From Streptomyces sp. NBC_00287 (GTDB lineage: Bacteria > Actinomycetota > Actinomycetes > Streptomycetales > Streptomycetaceae), in NCBI RefSeq assembly GCF_036173105.1, contig NZ_CP108053.1:1364001-1428000 (forward strand): a DNA stretch of 64,000 bases. Reading direction: 5' to 3'. The notes under the pieces are model-generated. The model was given only the letters and a program-made list of their open reading frames with translations. It made no database searches and was not told the DNA's origin. Positions 34,031 to 41,525 of the stretch are shown piece after piece. A program made the position numbers and the translations under genes. Position 1 is the first letter of the stretch. Every line of letters begins with the position of its first letter.

Positions 34031-34816
34031 TTACGGCGAGGTCGGCGCGGCGGCGGAGCGGAAGGCCCCGACGCTCTCCCGGATCGCCGCCGTCACCTCC
34101 GCCGGCCGGCCATTGAGGTAGAAGTGGCCGCCCGGGAAGGACCGGAGGCGGAAGGTCCCGCTCGTCAACTCCTCCCATGCCCGGGCGTCGTCCGCGCTCA
34201 CCCGCGGGTCGCTCTCACCGGTCAGCACGGTGACGGGCGCGCTCAGCGGGGCGGCGCCGGGTGTCGTCCGGTAGGTCTCCACCGCCCGGTAGTCGGCGCG
34301 CAGCGCGGGCATCACCATGCGCAGCAGGTCCTCGTCGGCCAGCGCTCCCGGGTCGGTGCCGCTCAACTGACGGATCTCGGCGATGATCCCGTCGTCGTCC
34401 CGGAGGTGGACGGTCTCCTCGCGGTACCGGTGCGGAGCGCGCCGCCCGGAGGCGATGACGCCCAGCAGTTCGCCCCCGCCGGACTCCTCCAGCCGACGGG
34501 CGATCTCGTAGGCGAGGACGGCACCCATGCTGTGCCCGAAGAGCACCACGGGGCCCACCGGGACCGAGACAAGTGCCTTGTACACCTGGTCCGCGAGCTC
34601 CCGCAGTTCGGTGGGCACAGGCTCGCGGTACCGCTCCTGCCGGCCCGGATACTGCACGCACAGCACATCCAGCTCCGGCGCGAGCGCACGGGCCAACGGC
34701 ACGAAGTAGGGCGCGGAACCACCGGCATGCGGCAGCGCGACGAGCTTCACGGCACCGGGCGAGCCGGGCTCGTACCGGCGGAACCAGGTGTCGTACGGAC
34801 CGGATGCTGCCGACAT
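34031..34816 (-). CDS. Type II thioesterase
   Basis: Editing hydrolase that clears aberrant acyl groups from PKS carrier proteins. 261 residues, alpha/beta hydrolase: LPHAGGSA near the N-terminus, PGRQERY, nucleophile elbow GHSMGA, a lid region, a GESDPRV aspartate region and a C-terminal GGHFYL histidine. The ATG at 34816 is chosen, with GGAGG ten bases upstream; an ATG 29 codons earlier (34903) would add an atypical charged extension. It is convergent with the LAL gene. A duplicated CCCCT motif lies upstream. It appears to be the last cluster gene on this side. Confidence 0.9.
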   Translation of the reverse strand: MSAASGPYDTWFRRYEPGSPGAVKLVALPHAGGSAPYFVPLARALAPELDVLCVQYPGRQERYREPVPTELRELADQVYKALVSVPVGPVVLFGHSMGAVLAYEIARRLEESGGGELLGVIASGRRAPHRYREETVHLRDDDGIIAEIRQLSGTDPGALADEDLLRMVMPALRADYRAVETYRTTPGAAPLSAPVTVLTGESDPRVSADDARAWEELTSGTFRLRSFPGGHFYLNGRPAEVTAAIRESVGAFRSAAAPTSP

Positions 34817-34908
34817 GACGGGCGGTACCTCCGCGTTCGCTTCAGAGCGAGACAGTTGGCTCGACGACACGACAATTCGCACCCTACGAGCCGTACCAGG
34901 CACCGCAG

Positions 34909-34928
34909 AACCCCTTACGACCCCTAGA
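34909..34928 (-). promoter_or_regulatory. AACCCCTTA / ACCCCTAGA motif pair before the type II thioesterase
   Basis: AACCCCTTA (34909-34917) and ACCCCTAGA (34920-34928) repeat the core seen in the other cluster promoters, here at about 10-bp spacing. The pair lies about 95-110 bp upstream of the thioesterase start, in the 141-bp gap after the phytase gene. Confidence 0.45.
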
Positions 34929-34957
34929 AACCACTGCGCCGCAGCGCATCCGTCAGC

Positions 34958-36259
34958 TCAGTCCTCCAGGGCGTCCATCACATCAGCGAGGTCGACGAAC
35001 TTGAAGCCGGTGGCCGTACGGTCGTCGCTCTGCGGGGTCTCGTCGCCGTCCTGGACGACCAGCAGACCGTTGGGGTAGCGGCGGCCGAGCGGGGCGTTCA
35101 GGACCGCCGCTCCGTCGCACTCCTCGGAGCCGTCGAGGGTCGCGGAGGCGGCCGTGACCCGGAAGCCGCCCTCGTACTCGTTGTTCTCGTCGAGCTCGCG
35201 GTCGTACGCGGCGAAGGTGTTGTCGCCCTGGCTGGAGGCGAGGAGGTAGCCGTCGCCATCGGCCTCGGGGAGCAGGGTCAGGCCCTCGACATCGGCGGAG
35301 ATACGGGTACCGCCGTAGCCGGGGTCGGCGCCCGGGGTGCACTCCTCGGTGGCCTCGTCGTAGGTGCCGGGGACGCCGAACTCACGGACCTTGTCGAGGA
35401 GCTTGGGCGTGCCGGTGAGGTCGGCGCGCAGGCGCCAGATGCCGACGTCCTCCTGGCCGGCGTAGAGCACGCCGTTGGCGGGGTCGACCACCATGCCCTC
35501 GATCTGGGGCAGTTCACCGGGCTCCAGGCAGGGGGTCCAGGACGTGCCGTCGGGGAGGCGGAAGGCCGAGGGCAGGTCGATGGTGCGGATCTTGCGGTAG
35601 CCGACGGTGCCGTTCCGGCCCGGGAGCAGTTCCAGGAGGGCGACACTGGTGGTCTCGCGTCGGCTGACCAGCGCGTACGAGCGGCTCGTCGCGCGGTCGG
35701 TCCAGGTGGCCAGGCCGTAGGCGGTGCGCTGGTCGTTGATCTCTTCCTGGTCGGCGTTGAAGACGGGCGCTGCGGCCGGGTCGGTGACGTCGGTGAGCGG
35801 GCCGTCGGCGCGGTCGCGGTCGATGCGGTAGAAGCGCAGCCGGTCGTTGCCGCGGTCGCTGGTGACGGCGAGGTCGGCGCGGCCGGTGGACAGCTTCAGG
35901 CCCTGCACCAGGTCGACGTTGTTGAAGCGGCCGGGGGCGTCCTCGGGCGTCGGTCCTGCCGGGGCGGGCACGGACTGGATCTCGCGCGCGTCGAGGTCGT
36001 AGACCCGAAGTCCGCCCTCCTTGGCCGTCGCGACGACCAGGCTGCGGCCCGGGTCTGCGGCGTTGCGCCAGATCGCCGGGTCGTCCGCGTCGGAGTTGCC
36101 GCCCGCCTCGTCGTCGTAGAGCGGCGCCGTCTCGGCCCGGGGGGTGAGCGCGGGCAGGTCGGACGACGCCTGCGCCTGTGCGGGCAGCGTCACGGCGAGT
36201 GCCACCAGCGTGGCCGTCATCAGGAAGACGTGCGATCGGCGGTTACGGAACTCGGGCAC
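34958..36259 (-). CDS. Secreted beta-propeller phytase (3-phytase)
   Basis: Hydrolyses phytate outside the cell to release phosphate. About 433 residues with a Sec signal peptide (basic start, hydrophobic stretch, AQAQASS cleavage zone). Propeller repeats include DDPAIW, the acidic Ca-binding DRGNDRLRFYR, QEEINDQ, IEGMVVD, DVEGLTLLPEADGDGY, SSQGDNTF and a C-terminal DGDETP. The GTG at 36259 is preferred because AAGGAG sits seven bases upstream; ATG 36280 would place that site inside the gene. It is probably not part of the polyether cluster. Confidence 0.9.
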   Translation of the reverse strand: MPEFRNRRSHVFLMTATLVALAVTLPAQAQASSDLPALTPRAETAPLYDDEAGGNSDADDPAIWRNAADPGRSLVVATAKEGGLRVYDLDAREIQSVPAPAGPTPEDAPGRFNNVDLVQGLKLSTGRADLAVTSDRGNDRLRFYRIDRDRADGPLTDVTDPAAAPVFNADQEEINDQRTAYGLATWTDRATSRSYALVSRRETTSVALLELLPGRNGTVGYRKIRTIDLPSAFRLPDGTSWTPCLEPGELPQIEGMVVDPANGVLYAGQEDVGIWRLRADLTGTPKLLDKVREFGVPGTYDEATEECTPGADPGYGGTRISADVEGLTLLPEADGDGYLLASSQGDNTFAAYDRELDENNEYEGGFRVTAASATLDGSEECDGAAVLNAPLGRRYPNGLLVVQDGDETPQSDDRTATGFKFVDLADVMDALED

Positions 36260-36363
36260 GGACGCGCTCCTTAGGCTCATGATCGGATGCGTGTCGCAGC
36301 TTTTCGGGCGCGTGTGAAGGGTGAGCGTCCGTCACTTGCCGGGAGATTTACGTGGCATGAACA

Positions 36364-37254
36364 CTACACACTCGCGTCGCGACGGATAGTGACCGGAAAG
36401 TCCACGTGCCGGAAGGGGTTCGGCAGTCCGTGCTCGGCGGCCCGATCCGGATCGTCGACCCTGGCGAACGTACGGATCAGGCTCGCCTTCACGCCGAACA
36501 CCGCGTCGGAGTCCAAGTAGGGCGAGTCGTCGGCGAACAGATGGGTCGTCAGGGTGCGGATGCCGGGCCCCGACACCTGGAAGTGGATATGGGCGGCGCG
36601 GTTGGCGTGGCGGCCGGTCGCCCGCAGGAGGGCGCCGACCGGGCCGTCGGTGGGGATCGGGTAGTGACGCGGTACGACGGTACGGAACCAGAACCGGCCG
36701 TCGGCATCGGCGGTGAACAGCCCGCGCAGATTGCCGCCCGGCACCTCGCCGGGCCGCTGCACGTCGTAGAACCCGTCCGCGTCCGCCTGCCACACATCCA
36801 CCCGCGCCCCGGCCACCGGCGCCCCGGAGGTATCGGTGACGCGCCCGGTGACCAGACAGGGCTCGCCGCCCTCCCCGATGGCGTCCCCGAGTTCTCGCTC
36901 GGGCGAGTCGACCAGGTGGAAAGGGCCCTCCACGGTCGCCTCGGTGGACTCTCCGTCGGCCGGGTTGTTCAGCGACTCCACCAGCATCGACACCCCGAGC
37001 ACATCGGAGAGCAGGATGAACTCCTGCCGTGTGGCATCGCACTTCCGGCCGGTCTCGGTGAGGAAGCGGATCCCCGCGGCCCACTCCTCGGCCGTCAGGC
37101 CCACGTCCTTGACGAAGGCGTGGGCATGCCGCACCAGGGAGGTGAGGATCTCGCGAAGCCGCTCGTCCTCGGCACCGGCGAAGGAGGCGGCGACGATCTC
37201 CGCGGACCGTTCGGCCGCGAAGAATCCGGACGGTTCGCGGGATTGCTCGGTCAT
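36364..37254 (-). CDS. Intradiol ring-cleavage dioxygenase (hydroxyquinol/catechol 1,2-dioxygenase family)
   Basis: Opens catechol-type rings between the two hydroxyls using non-haem Fe(III). 296 residues. An N-terminal helical dioxygenase domain (about 20-95) precedes the beta-sandwich catalytic domain. Likely iron ligands are in DGFYDVQ (Tyr), PRHYPIP (Tyr) and GRHANRAAHIHF (two His). VEGPFH marks the start of the catalytic half. GGAGG lies seven to ten bases before the ATG. The upstream glyoxalase-fold gene ends 25 bp before it, so the two are probably cotranscribed. The substrate cannot be fixed from sequence; the length favours the hydroxyquinol subgroup. Confidence 0.88.
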   Translation of the reverse strand: MTEQSREPSGFFAAERSAEIVAASFAGAEDERLREILTSLVRHAHAFVKDVGLTAEEWAAGIRFLTETGRKCDATRQEFILLSDVLGVSMLVESLNNPADGESTEATVEGPFHLVDSPERELGDAIGEGGEPCLVTGRVTDTSGAPVAGARVDVWQADADGFYDVQRPGEVPGGNLRGLFTADADGRFWFRTVVPRHYPIPTDGPVGALLRATGRHANRAAHIHFQVSGPGIRTLTTHLFADDSPYLDSDAVFGVKASLIRTFARVDDPDRAAEHGLPNPFRHVDFPVTIRRDASV

Positions 37255-37279
37255 CGGTCCGCCTCCTTCACCGCCGCGG

Positions 37280-37714
37280 TCAGTTCACGGCCGCGCCCGG
37301 CACCTCTTCGGTGACCCCGTTCAGCTCCGAGGTGGGATCGGAGCCGTAGGGGCGGGTGAGTGCTTCCATGCCGTGTCCGGACGGATCCCGGAAGTACACG
37401 CCCCGGCCGCCGTCGTTACGGTTGATCCGGCCCGGGTGCTTGCCGTGCGGATCGGCCTGGATGGGGACCCGCGCCGCGACGAGCCGGGCGAGGATCTGTT
37501 CGAACTCCTCCTCGGAGACGAGGAAGGCGTAATGCTGGGTCGGGACGTCGTGGCCGACGGTCGCGAAGTCCAGTGTGACGCCGTTGGCGGTCTCGACGGG
37601 CAGGAACGGCCCGGCGGGTTCGCCGACTTCGAGGCCGAGGATCCCGGCGAGGAAACGGGCCGACTCCTCGCGGTCCCGGCAGGCAATGACGGTGTGGTTG
37701 AACTCGACTGACAA
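37280..37714 (-). CDS. VOC/glyoxalase-fold protein
   Basis: About 144 residues in two beta-alpha-beta-beta-beta halves. FNHTVIACRD gives a first metal-ligand His, and RGVYFRDPSGHGMEAL ends the domain with a likely Glu ligand. The TTG at 37714 is chosen because GGAGG (37723-37727) is eight bases upstream; longer starts lack a ribosome site. It is probably in an operon with the ring-cleavage dioxygenase that follows 25 bp downstream, where it might process the product or a related substrate. The specific reaction is not recognisable. Confidence 0.8.
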   Translation of the reverse strand: MSVEFNHTVIACRDREESARFLAGILGLEVGEPAGPFLPVETANGVTLDFATVGHDVPTQHYAFLVSEEEFEQILARLVAARVPIQADPHGKHPGRINRNDGGRGVYFRDPSGHGMEALTRPYGSDPTSELNGVTEEVPGAAVN

Positions 37715-37891
37715 GGTGAATGCCTCCACAGGCAAACTCCGCGGCACCTCCATGCCTCACCCGGCCGGTGACCGACACGCGATGCCGCAACGATCACCCT
37801 AGACAGACGGTCGCCGCCTGAGCGAGCGGTTTTGAGCCGTCCGGTGCGAGCTGTCCCTCCGGCGGCTCGGGGTGCGCGTGGTCCGACACCA

Positions 37892-37915
37892 TAGGTAGGC
37901 CAAAAGACCCACCTA
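37892..37915. promoter_or_regulatory. Inverted repeat before NUDIX gene
   Basis: TAGGTAGG (37892-37899) and CCCACCTA (37908-37915) form an 8-bp inverted repeat with one mismatch and an 8-bp spacer, 17 bp before the NUDIX start codon. It could be an operator or the base of an mRNA hairpin. Confidence 0.35.
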
Positions 37916-37932
37916 CGAAGGTCCGGAGCCCG

Positions 37933-38409
37933 ATGACCCGCGTTTCCTCCCGCCCCCGCACTCCCCGCCCACCCGTCCCCCAGACGGCACTCGGCGTCGG
38001 CGCGATCCTCCACGGCCCCCGGGGCCTGCTCCTGGGCCGCCACCGGTACGGCACCTGGGAGCTGCCGGGCGGCATGGTGGAAGCCGGGGAGTCGCTCCAG
38101 GAGACCGTGGTCCGCGAGCTCGCCGAGGAGACCGGCCTGACGGCCCGAGCGGCGGACGTACGACTTCTCGGCACCCTCCTCGACCGGGTCGACGGGGTCG
38201 TACGGGTCACCGTCGCCGCCCAGGTCACCGCCTGGCACGGCGAGCCCGCCGACCAGCCCGACGAGAAGGTCGGCGACTGGCGCTGGTATCCGCTGGACCG
38301 GCTGCCGCAGGAGCTGTTCGTGTGCAGCGCCCAGGCCCTCACCGCCTGGCGCCCCGGCCTGCCGATCGACCACACGCCGGCCCACTTCACTCCGTACGCG
38401 ACGCCGTAG
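37933..38409 (+). CDS. NUDIX hydrolase
   Basis: Hydrolyses a nucleoside diphosphate linked to another moiety. 158 residues. The NUDIX box is complete: G-G-x5-E-x7-R-E-x2-E-E-x-G, beginning GGMVEAGES and ending RELAEETG. The N-terminal 15 residues are a Pro/Arg-rich extension of no recognised function. ATG start with GGAG seven bases upstream. It is transcribed divergently from the glyoxalase-dioxygenase pair. Its substrate is unknown. Confidence 0.88.
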   Translation: MTRVSSRPRTPRPPVPQTALGVGAILHGPRGLLLGRHRYGTWELPGGMVEAGESLQETVVRELAEETGLTARAADVRLLGTLLDRVDGVVRVTVAAQVTAWHGEPADQPDEKVGDWRWYPLDRLPQELFVCSAQALTAWRPGLPIDHTPAHFTPYATP

Positions 38410-38487
38410 TGCAACCCTCTCGCAACCTCCGGTGTGGTGCCCTCGTCCGTCCGTGACCCGGATCCGGTTCCCCTGGGGATGGTTGGC

Positions 38488-38847
38488 ATGTACGAGGAGA
38501 TCCCGCGCGTCGAACTCACGCCCGCGGCCGCCGATCTGCTGCGGCGGCTGCACGCGGCGCACGGCCCGCTGATGTTCCACCAGTCCGGCGGCTGCTGCGA
38601 CGGCAGCGCGCCCATGTGCTATCCGGAGGGCGAGTTCCGCACCGGCGGCTCGGACGTCCTGCTCGCGGAGCTGTATGTGGACGGCGTCGAGGAGCCGGTC
38701 GGCTTCTGGATGTCCCGCAGCCAGTACGAGGCCTGGAGCCACACCCGGCTGATCGTCGACGTGGTCGAGGGCCGGGGCAGCGGCTTCTCGCTGGAGGCGC
38801 CCGAGGGGGTGCGTTTCCTCATCCGTTCTCGCGTCGTCGGCGCATAG
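38488..38847 (+). CDS. DUF779 family protein
   Basis: 119 residues with the family's cysteine-rich GGCCDGSAPMC segment near residues 31-41 and a C-terminal VRFLIR strand. In other bacteria DUF779 genes often neighbour acetaldehyde dehydrogenases; none is adjacent here. ATG 38488 is preferred, with GGGGA eight bases upstream; ATG 38479 and GTG 38434 are alternatives in frame. Function unknown. Confidence 0.78.
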   Translation: MYEEIPRVELTPAAADLLRRLHAAHGPLMFHQSGGCCDGSAPMCYPEGEFRTGGSDVLLAELYVDGVEEPVGFWMSRSQYEAWSHTRLIVDVVEGRGSGFSLEAPEGVRFLIRSRVVGA

Positions 38848-38922
38848 CCACCCCGTCGTCCGCCTCGATCTGATGCACTTCCCCTGAGTCCTGGGACAGT
38901 TGACGAGCCCTCAGGGGGGACT

Positions 38923-40158
38923 GTGACACGACGTCAGAAACGGTTCACGACAGGCAGAACAGCACTGACCTTTCTCACCGCACTCGGCGCGCTGGCCGGT
39001 ACCGCCCTGGTGGGGGCGGCACCGGCCAGCGGCGTTCCCGGCGCCACCCGGCTCGCCCCGGGCGTCGTCTACGAGCAGTTCGACATCCAAGGCGCCCGCG
39101 GCACCGCGCACGGCCATCTGCTGCGCGTCGACCTGACCGACCCGCATGTCACGCTGGACCTGCTGTACCCGGGGAAGGTGTCCGCACGGGCACCCATCTC
39201 CCGCCTCGCCGACGCCCAGGGTGCCGTCGCCGGGGTGAACGGCGACTTCTTCAACATCACCGAGACCCAGCACCCGGGCGTCGAGGCGACCGGCGCGAGC
39301 GTCGGACCGGCCGTGGCCAGCGGCCGTACCCTCAAGGCGGCCGTCCCGAACGGCCAGCGCTTCGGGCCCGCGCTGCCGCCCGGCACCTCCACCGAGGACG
39401 TCATCGGCATGGGCGTGGACCGCAGGGCCCGGCTCGACGACATGGCGCTGGCCGGCTCGATCCGCACCGCCACCGGGAACTTCAAGCTCGGCGGCCTCAA
39501 CCAGTACGCGCTGCCGGTGAACTCCATCGGCGCGTTCACCCCCGAGTGGGGTTTCGCCTCCCGGGTGCGCGCGACCTGCGGCACCGACACCGACCGGGCG
39601 GCGCCGTGCAGCGGCGACACCCATGAGGTGACAATCCGGGACGGCCGGGTGGTGTCGACCGCCGACAGCCCGGGCGGCGGTGTCATCGAAGCCGGGACCA
39701 CGGTGCTGGTGGGCCGGGAGGCGGGGGCGCAGGAGCTGCGGAAGTTCGTCATCGGTCAGCCGGTGAAGGTACGGCACCGGCTGGTGGCGGCCGCCTCGCG
39801 GGTCGCGTACCGGTTCGCGGTCGGCGGGTACCCGGTGCTCTCCGGAGGGCAGCCGCTGCCCGGACTGGACAACAACACCTCCGCGGTGCGCAGCGCCGTG
39901 GGCATCGGGGGCGGCGGGAAGCAGGTGCTGCTGTTCTCGCTGGACGGCGGATCGGCGTACCGCGGTCTGACCATCGCCGAAATCGCCGACACCATGCGGA
40001 GGTTGGGTTCGGCCGACGCCTTCAGCCTGGACGGCGGCGGATCCTCGACCCTGGTCGCCCGGGCTCCGGGGGCCTCGGCGGTCACGGTCCGCAACCATCC
40101 CTCGGGCGGCGTGGAACGGCCCGTCCCGAACGGCATCGGGGTCTTCACGACCCCCTGA
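38923..40158 (+). CDS. Secreted phosphodiester glycosidase domain (NAGPA/DUF2233) protein
   Basis: 411 residues. An N-terminal signal peptide (basic residues, then a hydrophobic stretch to about residue 35, ending AAPASG) implies export. The catalytic domain is the NAGPA fold: AGVNGDFFNI near residue 105, a central insert, GGYPVLS, then LFSLDGG and the signature AFSLDGGGSSTLV, with NGIGVF at the end. Related enzymes cleave phosphodiester-linked sugars in cell-wall or exopolymer material. GTG start directly after a G-rich ribosome site. It is a single gene, convergent with the next. Confidence 0.85.
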   Translation: MTRRQKRFTTGRTALTFLTALGALAGTALVGAAPASGVPGATRLAPGVVYEQFDIQGARGTAHGHLLRVDLTDPHVTLDLLYPGKVSARAPISRLADAQGAVAGVNGDFFNITETQHPGVEATGASVGPAVASGRTLKAAVPNGQRFGPALPPGTSTEDVIGMGVDRRARLDDMALAGSIRTATGNFKLGGLNQYALPVNSIGAFTPEWGFASRVRATCGTDTDRAAPCSGDTHEVTIRDGRVVSTADSPGGGVIEAGTTVLVGREAGAQELRKFVIGQPVKVRHRLVAAASRVAYRFAVGGYPVLSGGQPLPGLDNNTSAVRSAVGIGGGGKQVLLFSLDGGSAYRGLTIAEIADTMRRLGSADAFSLDGGGSSTLVARAPGASAVTVRNHPSGGVERPVPNGIGVFTTP

Positions 40159-40176
40159 CGTCGTACCGGGGCGGCC

Positions 40177-40371
40177 TCACGGTCTCAGACTGCTGACGAT
40201 GTCGGCGGTGGCCGTGAGGCCGCTCTGGATGGTGGGCGCGATGCTCGTGCTGGCCATGTAGAAGCCGAGCAGCGCGCACACCAACGCGTGGGAGATCTTC
40301 AGCCCGCCGTTGCGCAGGAAGATCACCGCAAGGATCAGGAGCAGCAGCACCACAGAGATGGAAATCGCCAT
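40177..40371 (-). CDS. Small two-helix membrane protein
   Basis: 64 residues. A first hydrophobic helix (about 4-19, rich in Leu and Val), a short polar loop RNGGLK, and a second helix (about 27-45). ATG 40371 follows a strong AGGAGG and is strongly preferred over a much longer reading frame running back to 41472, which antisense-overlaps the next gene. Proteins of this kind are common in Streptomyces; no function is assigned. Confidence 0.75.
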   Translation of the reverse strand: MAISISVVLLLLILAVIFLRNGGLKISHALVCALLGFYMASTSIAPTIQSGLTATADIVSSLRP

Positions 40372-40481
40372 CGTCAACCTCCTCCGCCACGCCGTCACGT
40401 CCGGTTCACGGCGTTCGGCCGCAAGTGTGGCGTAGCGGAGGGTTCGTCCGGGCGGCTGACCTGTCCGCCGAACGTGTGGTG

Positions 40482-41345
40482 TCACATGCGGTCGTTCGCC
40501 TCCAGGAAGGCCTGCAGGCCCGCGAGGTCGTCGGTGTTGAGGTGGTCGACGTCGGCGGCGACGAGTTCGGTCCACAGCGCGTCGCGCTCCGGGCCGGGGA
40601 GATCCGGGGTGGCCCAGAAGCGCACCCGCTGCCCGCGGGAGTGCGCCGCCTGCATGATCGTCGTCAGCCTCTGCCGCTCGGCGTCGGGGAAGGCGCCGAT
40701 GCCCCGCCAGGTGAAGTGGTTCGTCCAGTTGTCGCTGATCAGCGGGATGAACGAGGCGGGGGCCGCGCTGCCGAGGTCGGCGAGCCGGCCGTCGTAGAAG
40801 GCGCGGCGCACGCTCTGCGCCTCCATCGGCACGCGGGCGGCGCGGTCGCCGGAGATCACGGCGGTCACCGGTCCGGGCAGGACGCGGCCGTGGGCGTAGG
40901 TGGTGAACAGGTGCTTGTAGCGCTTGAGGTGCCGGTCGAGTTCGAGGTACGTCGAGGAGCCCTCGGTCTTGATGTCGATGAGGAGCTGGAGCGGCCTGCG
41001 GTAACCGCGGTACACGGAGCCGTGGTTGGCCTTGACGCGGGCGGCGAGCGGGTCGAGGTAGAGGGATTCCAGGGTGCGCGCCGGGTCGAGGTCCTCGGGG
41101 TCGTGGGCGACGAGCAGTTGGTCGCCGACGAGGAAGATGTCGGCCTCCAGGCTGCCGAACCGGTGGTCGAGGGCGTCGAGGAGGGGGCGCGGGTGCTCGT
41201 AGTCGTTGTGGGCGTGGGCGCGCCACAACGGGCGCGGACGGTGCTTGTTCTCGGTCGCGAACGCACTGCCGACGGGCGGGGCGAGGACGCCCGCGAGTGC
41301 GGCGCCGACCGTGGTGAGGGCTCTGCGACGAGTGATGAGCGCCAT
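40482..41345 (-). CDS. Tat-exported glycerophosphodiester phosphodiesterase-like protein
   Basis: 287 residues. A twin-arginine signal (TRRRALTTVG followed by Ala/Gly/Val-rich sequence) predicts folded export. The mature part has a TIM-barrel phosphodiesterase pattern: HAHNDYEH near the N-terminus, LEADIFL with the acidic metal ligands, and AHDPEDLD. PI-PLC-like and GDPD-like enzymes share these features, so the exact substrate is open. GGGAGG lies before the ATG. Confidence 0.8.
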   Translation of the reverse strand: MALITRRRALTTVGAALAGVLAPPVGSAFATENKHRPRPLWRAHAHNDYEHPRPLLDALDHRFGSLEADIFLVGDQLLVAHDPEDLDPARTLESLYLDPLAARVKANHGSVYRGYRRPLQLLIDIKTEGSSTYLELDRHLKRYKHLFTTYAHGRVLPGPVTAVISGDRAARVPMEAQSVRRAFYDGRLADLGSAAPASFIPLISDNWTNHFTWRGIGAFPDAERQRLTTIMQAAHSRGQRVRFWATPDLPGPERDALWTELVAADVDHLNTDDLAGLQAFLEANDRM

Positions 41346-41475
41346 GTTCTGCCTCCCTGTGGGCCGATCTGAACCACAGGGAGTATGAAGCGGTCGGGCC
41401 CTCAAGGAACCTGTACATGCCAGGAGTTGGCCGGACTGCCTCTGCCCGTTCACTCCTTCCGCCCCGCCGCACGAA

Positions 41476-41503
41476 AAAGCCCGCCCCAGGCAGGGCGGGC
41501 TTT
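41476..41503 (-). terminator. Rho-independent terminator of the acyl-CoA dehydrogenase operon
   Basis: A perfect 11-bp stem (41476-41486 pairing with 41493-41503) closes a 6-base loop. On the minus strand the stem is followed by a TTTTT run, 23 bp past the last operon gene. Confidence 0.9.
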
Positions 41504-41525
41504 CCCCGGTGAACTTCGGTCTACG

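Noticed and set aside
33035..34927. Plus-strand 630-codon frame across the LAL 3' end and the thioesterase
   Set aside because: It overlaps two well-supported genes and its product is low-complexity Arg/Gly/Ala sequence.
36311..36330. Possible PHO box (CTCACCCTTCAC) upstream of the phytase
   Set aside because: The expected second and third 11-bp units are not convincing. Phosphate control is likely for a phytase but not shown by this sequence.
40177..41472. A 431-codon minus-strand frame ending in the small membrane protein
   Set aside because: Most of it overlaps the Tat-exported phosphodiesterase gene in another frame on the same strand. The true start is ATG 40371, behind a strong AGGAGG.
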